Source of the DNA: VXMO01 sp965219405
GTDB lineage: Bacteria; Chloroflexota; Dehalococcoidia; UBA6926
Direction of reading: 5' to 3'
Assembly: GCA_965219405.1 (NCBI GenBank)
Contig: OZ244736.1
Span: 558,001-622,000, forward strand
DNA: 64,000 bases
Numbering within the stretch: the stretch's first letter is position 1; each line of letters starts with the position of its first letter. Positions 61,060-64,000 of the stretch are shown here, one piece after another. The notes under the pieces are model-generated. The model was not told the DNA's origin and did no database searches. It was given only the letters and a program-made list of their open reading frames with translations. The position numbers were made by a program, and so were the translations under genes.

Positions 61060-61280
61060 CCGGCTCCACCCCCTGATGATGAATGTGCAGAATGACAAGC
61101 CGCACAGGCGGCAAATGCGCGGCCACCCGTTCAGTCTAGCGGCGAAGAGACGTGCGTGCCGCGAGAGTCCACCGTTTCAACACACACCCTCGCATAGCCA
61201 GTCAGATTTGGAGAATAGGGATAGGCTGCGTATACTTTGCCCCATCGCGGTCTGCCACCGATTCGCGGGAAGGAAGTGAC

Positions 61281-62963
61281 GTGGACAGTCTTTCGCGATT
61301 TTTCGCCCTTACTCTCCTTGCGCTACTGGTATTCGTCGGCATCGCCTGTGGCGCAAGTGAAGATGACTCCAGGCCCCTGATGATGCTTGGTGGAGGTGAG
61401 GGCTCTTCATTCTCCCAATCCTCCGCCGGGGAATCTGCAAACCCCGGCACGATAACAGTCATGCAGGAAGACGACATGACTGAAGACTTTGACGTTGACG
61501 AGCCGATGGAGGCCGTTGATGAGGAGTCTGGCAACGGTCTCGCCAGCGGCTACCCGCCCGTCGCCGCCCAGAACCGCCTCATCGTCCGCATCGTTGACAT
61601 GACCATTGAGGTTGATGATGTCCCGCGGCAAATAAAGGCTGTGTCCGGCATTGCTCTGCAGCGCGGCGGATGGGTCGTTAGTGAACAGCGCTCCAGCCAG
61701 CACGTTGGGCATATCTCCGTCCGTGTGCCCAGCGCGCAGTTGGATAGTGCCATCAGCGCCATCTCCGACCTTGGCCTTGACGTGCTGTCTCTCATCTCCA
61801 CGAGTGATGACGTGACGGAAGAGTATTTTGACGTGCAGGCGCGCATCCAAAACCTCAATGTCACCCGTGACTCGCTCCACCTACTGCTGAGCAGAGAAGG
61901 TGATCTTGAGGACATTCTCGAAGTCCAGCGCGAGATCACCCGCGTGAGCGGCGAGATTGAGATCCTTGAGGGACGCAAGCGTTTGCTTGAGCAGACAACC
62001 GCCACATCGCTGATCAACGTGACACTCGAACTCGCTCCCGGCGAGATGTCCGCCGACGCAGGTCCGGATCTGCAGGCCGTTGAGGGGCGGTTTGTCGCCT
62101 TCCGCGCCTTGTTCAATGAACCGCAGGGTATCGACTCCTACGAATACTGGTGGGAATTCGGCGACGGAGACGAGTCGGAGCGGCGCACCCGCACCGCTCT
62201 CACCGAGACACCCGGCCAACGCGTCACGGAAATCGTCTGGTACACCTATCACTCAAGTGAACAGTCGCCGTACTTCGTGACGTTCAAGATTCGCGGCACG
62301 GGCGAGGCCGGCGTGGTGGACGGCGAGGATGCCATCAAGGTCAACGTGGAACGCGTGCCCACGATATTCGTTTCTACGGAAGAAAGCGTCGTGATTCGCG
62401 CAGACGAAGAGCTCACGCTGACCGGCTCTTTCACGCGCCCCGGGAATGTGATGGGTCTCACCTATGAGTGGGACTTCGGCGACGGCCTGATTCCTTCCAC
62501 CGGCGATATCGGCGAGGGCGTGCGGGAGATCAGCGCCACACATGAGTACACCATTGACCGGTCGGCCCCCTATGAGGCGCGTTTTACGGTGGAGGGCGAG
62601 ACAGACTTTGGTGCGCCGATTTCATCGTCATCGACGGTGCTGGTCTACGTGGAGCCGAGCGCGCAGTGGGTCATCGGATTCCTCGATATTCCTGAGACGG
62701 CCCGCGGTGCCACCAGGGCTCTCAGCGTGATTGCTCAGGCTGCCGTCGTCGCCGTCATCTGGATCGTTCTGCTGAGCCCTGTCTGGGGCCTCATAGTAGC
62801 CCTGATCTGGTTCTTGCGCCGTCGGACGTCAATCGGTCTGCCGTCCCGCCCGCGGCGCGAACCCGACCATGAACCCGAGGGTGCCGGGAATGCCGCCGAA
62901 CTGAGCGATGATTCGGATACGGACGAAGCGGAACCGGACTCAGAAGACGCTCGCCCGAACTAG
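61281..62963 (+). CDS. DUF4349 lipoprotein with two PKD-like domains
   Basis: 560 residues from a GTG with GGAAGGAAG before it. Signal peptide VFVGIAC (Cys about 17), an acidic linker, then the DUF4349 region: RLIVRIVDMTIEVDDVPRQI, VSEQRSSQHVGHISVRVPSA and VTEEYFDVQARIQNL, with a coiled coil near 225-270. Two PKD-like domains follow (YEYWWEFGDGDESERR and LTYEWDFGDGLIPS), then a membrane helix (about 480-510) and an acidic tail. In ordinary DUF4349 proteins the membrane helix follows the coiled coil directly. Both ends are thus membrane-attached. Function unknown, presumably envelope sensing or structure. Confidence 0.85.
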   Translation: MDSLSRFFALTLLALLVFVGIACGASEDDSRPLMMLGGGEGSSFSQSSAGESANPGTITVMQEDDMTEDFDVDEPMEAVDEESGNGLASGYPPVAAQNRLIVRIVDMTIEVDDVPRQIKAVSGIALQRGGWVVSEQRSSQHVGHISVRVPSAQLDSAISAISDLGLDVLSLISTSDDVTEEYFDVQARIQNLNVTRDSLHLLLSREGDLEDILEVQREITRVSGEIEILEGRKRLLEQTTATSLINVTLELAPGEMSADAGPDLQAVEGRFVAFRALFNEPQGIDSYEYWWEFGDGDESERRTRTALTETPGQRVTEIVWYTYHSSEQSPYFVTFKIRGTGEAGVVDGEDAIKVNVERVPTIFVSTEESVVIRADEELTLTGSFTRPGNVMGLTYEWDFGDGLIPSTGDIGEGVREISATHEYTIDRSAPYEARFTVEGETDFGAPISSSSTVLVYVEPSAQWVIGFLDIPETARGATRALSVIAQAAVVAVIWIVLLSPVWGLIVALIWFLRRRTSIGLPSRPRREPDHEPEGAGNAAELSDDSDTDEAEPDSEDARPN

Positions 62964-63460
62964 CGGAACGGCGCAATCGCCAACGTGATGGCTATCGCCA
63001 CCTGGATCGCGGCAAATACCAGCCACAGCAGGCTGAAGCTGACGCCAATGAAGACAGCTGCCACTGCCCAGGAGAAGGCGGCTGAGCCGCCCGCCACGTA
63101 GCGCAACGATCGCGCGCGGCTGCGGTTGGCGGCGATATGGACGGCCTGCCCGATGAGAAATCCTGCGACGGCCCACAAAATCACGGTGAAAAAGCCGCCG
63201 AAGAGCGCCGAGAGAACGGTCACCACTATGGCGATGAGAATAGCCGACCCCAGTCCTGCACCAACGGCTACGAGGAGACGGGAATTGTCCACCTGCGCCA
63301 CGGGATTCCTCTCCCACGTGACGCATGATGGGCAGATGTGGCCGACGGCGGCCTGCACCATGCACTCCGGGCAGATTGGGTCGTCGCAGCGGGCGCAGCG
63401 CAGCCCGGTCTCCGTATCACGGTGCCGTAGACAGTAAACAGGTTCAGTCGGGGTTGCCAT
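62960..63460 (-). CDS. B-box-type zinc finger membrane protein
   Basis: 166 residues. The first 50 hold Cys10, His13, Cys22, Cys25, Cys30, Cys33, His41, Cys43 and Cys46, matching the B-box-like zinc-binding head often found before rhomboid or other membrane domains. Three or four membrane helices follow (about 60-90, 92-112, 122-162). No rhomboid catalytic motif (GxSG, H) is seen. It overlaps the upstream hydrolase gene by 17 bases, and its stop shares CTAG with the convergent DUF4349 gene. Confidence 0.8.
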   Translation of the reverse strand: MATPTEPVYCLRHRDTETGLRCARCDDPICPECMVQAAVGHICPSCVTWERNPVAQVDNSRLLVAVGAGLGSAILIAIVVTVLSALFGGFFTVILWAVAGFLIGQAVHIAANRSRARSLRYVAGGSAAFSWAVAAVFIGVSFSLLWLVFAAIQVAIAITLAIAPFR

Positions 63461-64000
63461 TTGCTCCGGTGGTTGTCGTCAATGCGTTTACAAGCCAGTT
63501 TACCCATTGGGCGCGGACGGATGCGCGGGCGATGGGCGCCGCGTGCCAACCTCGCGGCACGATGATGAGGTCCTTGGGGCCGGTGAACTTCTGGTAGAGG
63601 ATCTCACTCGCTATCACCGGCACGGACGTATCCCCCTCGCAATGGAAGAAGAGTGTCGGGCGCTCGGGAACGTCAAGAATCGCGACTCCCGCCTGCCCCG
63701 TTCCCCACGTCTGTAGTGTCTCACTCCACCTTACGCGCAGGCTGTACCCGCGGATGATACTCCACAAGCGCGAGACGGCTCGCATTGCCAAACCGTCAAT
63801 CCATGGAACCGCGCCGTCCCTTGGATACACGCGCAGGTCTGAGGGCTCACTAGGACGCCCGGGTCTCCTGCTGCCCAGCGTCCGGCGATAGAACTCCTCC
63901 GCCGCGCCCGGTTCCTCGCGTGAAATGATGCCGGCCGTCGATGAACACACTAACGCCGCATAGCCGTCCCATCTGGCGCAGGCAAGTATGGCGTCTCGCG
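63444..64000 (-). CDS. Alpha/beta hydrolase, 5' end beyond the window
   Basis: The frame is open to the right edge, giving at least 185 residues; a GTG at 63950 is not needed as a start because the frame continues through RDAILACARWDGYAALVCSS, which resembles the strand and helix after the nucleophile elbow. FFHCEGDTSVPVIASEILYQ supplies the acid Asp and VPRGWHAAP the catalytic His. An X-prolyl dipeptidyl peptidase-like or general serine hydrolase is possible. The nucleophile itself is outside the window. Confidence 0.78.
   Translation of the reverse strand, partial: RDAILACARWDGYAALVCSSTAGIISREEPGAAEEFYRRTLGSRRPGRPSEPSDLRVYPRDGAVPWIDGLAMRAVSRLWSIIRGYSLRVRWSETLQTWGTGQAGVAILDVPERPTLFFHCEGDTSVPVIASEILYQKFTGPKDLIIVPRGWHAAPIARASVRAQWVNWLVNALTTTTGANGNPD

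Overview
The window looks like chromosome of a Chloroflexota bacterium, probably of the SAR202/Dehalococcoidia kind. The 16S rRNA gene (minus strand, 37632-39142) carries chloroflexote-looking segments. The accessory content fits too: stand-alone 16S, three-subunit transhydrogenase, paralogous amidases and MFS carriers, PAC2 protein, lipoproteins with threonine/proline-rich linkers. This placement is by eye and not computed. Coding density is high and most genes are GC-rich. A few genes (Fic at 4.4 kb, UvrD-like helicase at 8 kb, trypsin-like protease at 12 kb) look more AT-rich and recently acquired.

Layout. 0-2.4 kb: cobalamin salvage (cobO-cobT-cobS, the last cut by the window edge). 2.6-7 kb: MaoC-type hydratase, Fic protein, alpha/beta hydrolase, ferredoxin-NADP reductase-like flavoprotein, orphan HicB. 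7-11.6 kb: a UvrD-like helicase gene sits between two copies of the 3' end of an MrfA/YprA-like helicase gene. 11.7-15.6 kb: membrane-anchored serine protease, higBA toxin-antitoxin with a clear operator, serS, retropepsin-like protease. 15.7-21.3 kb: pntA1-pntA2-pntB and two tandem MFS carriers. 21.3-31 kb: plant-type LRR lipoprotein, tRNA-Ser, sucCD, RND permease, PIG-L deacetylase carrying a palindromic repeat inside its reading frame, PAC2 protein, two LiaF-like proteins. 31-37 kb: two amidases with a GatC/AtzG-like small partner, lipoprotein, enoyl-CoA hydratase, cupredoxin lipoprotein, a small gene interrupted by an amber codon. 37.2-39.3 kb: a single 16S gene with its promoter and precursor-processing stem, without 23S, 5S or tRNA beside it. 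39-46 kb: two membrane proteins, then a compact phage-packaging cassette (membrane protein, two small proteins, coiled-coil membrane protein, terminase large subunit, Cys-cluster/HTH protein, portal) with no capsid or tail genes. 46-56 kb: lipoprotein, rex, and the complete F1Fo ATP synthase operon (atpI-B-E-F-H-A-G, two HAD phosphatases, atpD-C). 56-64 kb: DUF151 protein, SbcC, beta-CASP-like hydrolase, DUF4349-PKD lipoprotein, B-box membrane protein, partial alpha/beta hydrolase.

As a whole the genes describe an energy-coupled heterotroph: succinyl-CoA synthetase, proton-translocating transhydrogenase, H+-type ATP synthase and the NADH sensor Rex form the core. Hydratases, amidases and carriers handle organic acids and amides. 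The strongest candidates for something new are the helicase-in-helicase-tail insertion, the capsid-less packaging cassette, the HAD pair inside the ATP synthase operon, and the recurrent palindromic repeat that has entered coding sequence.
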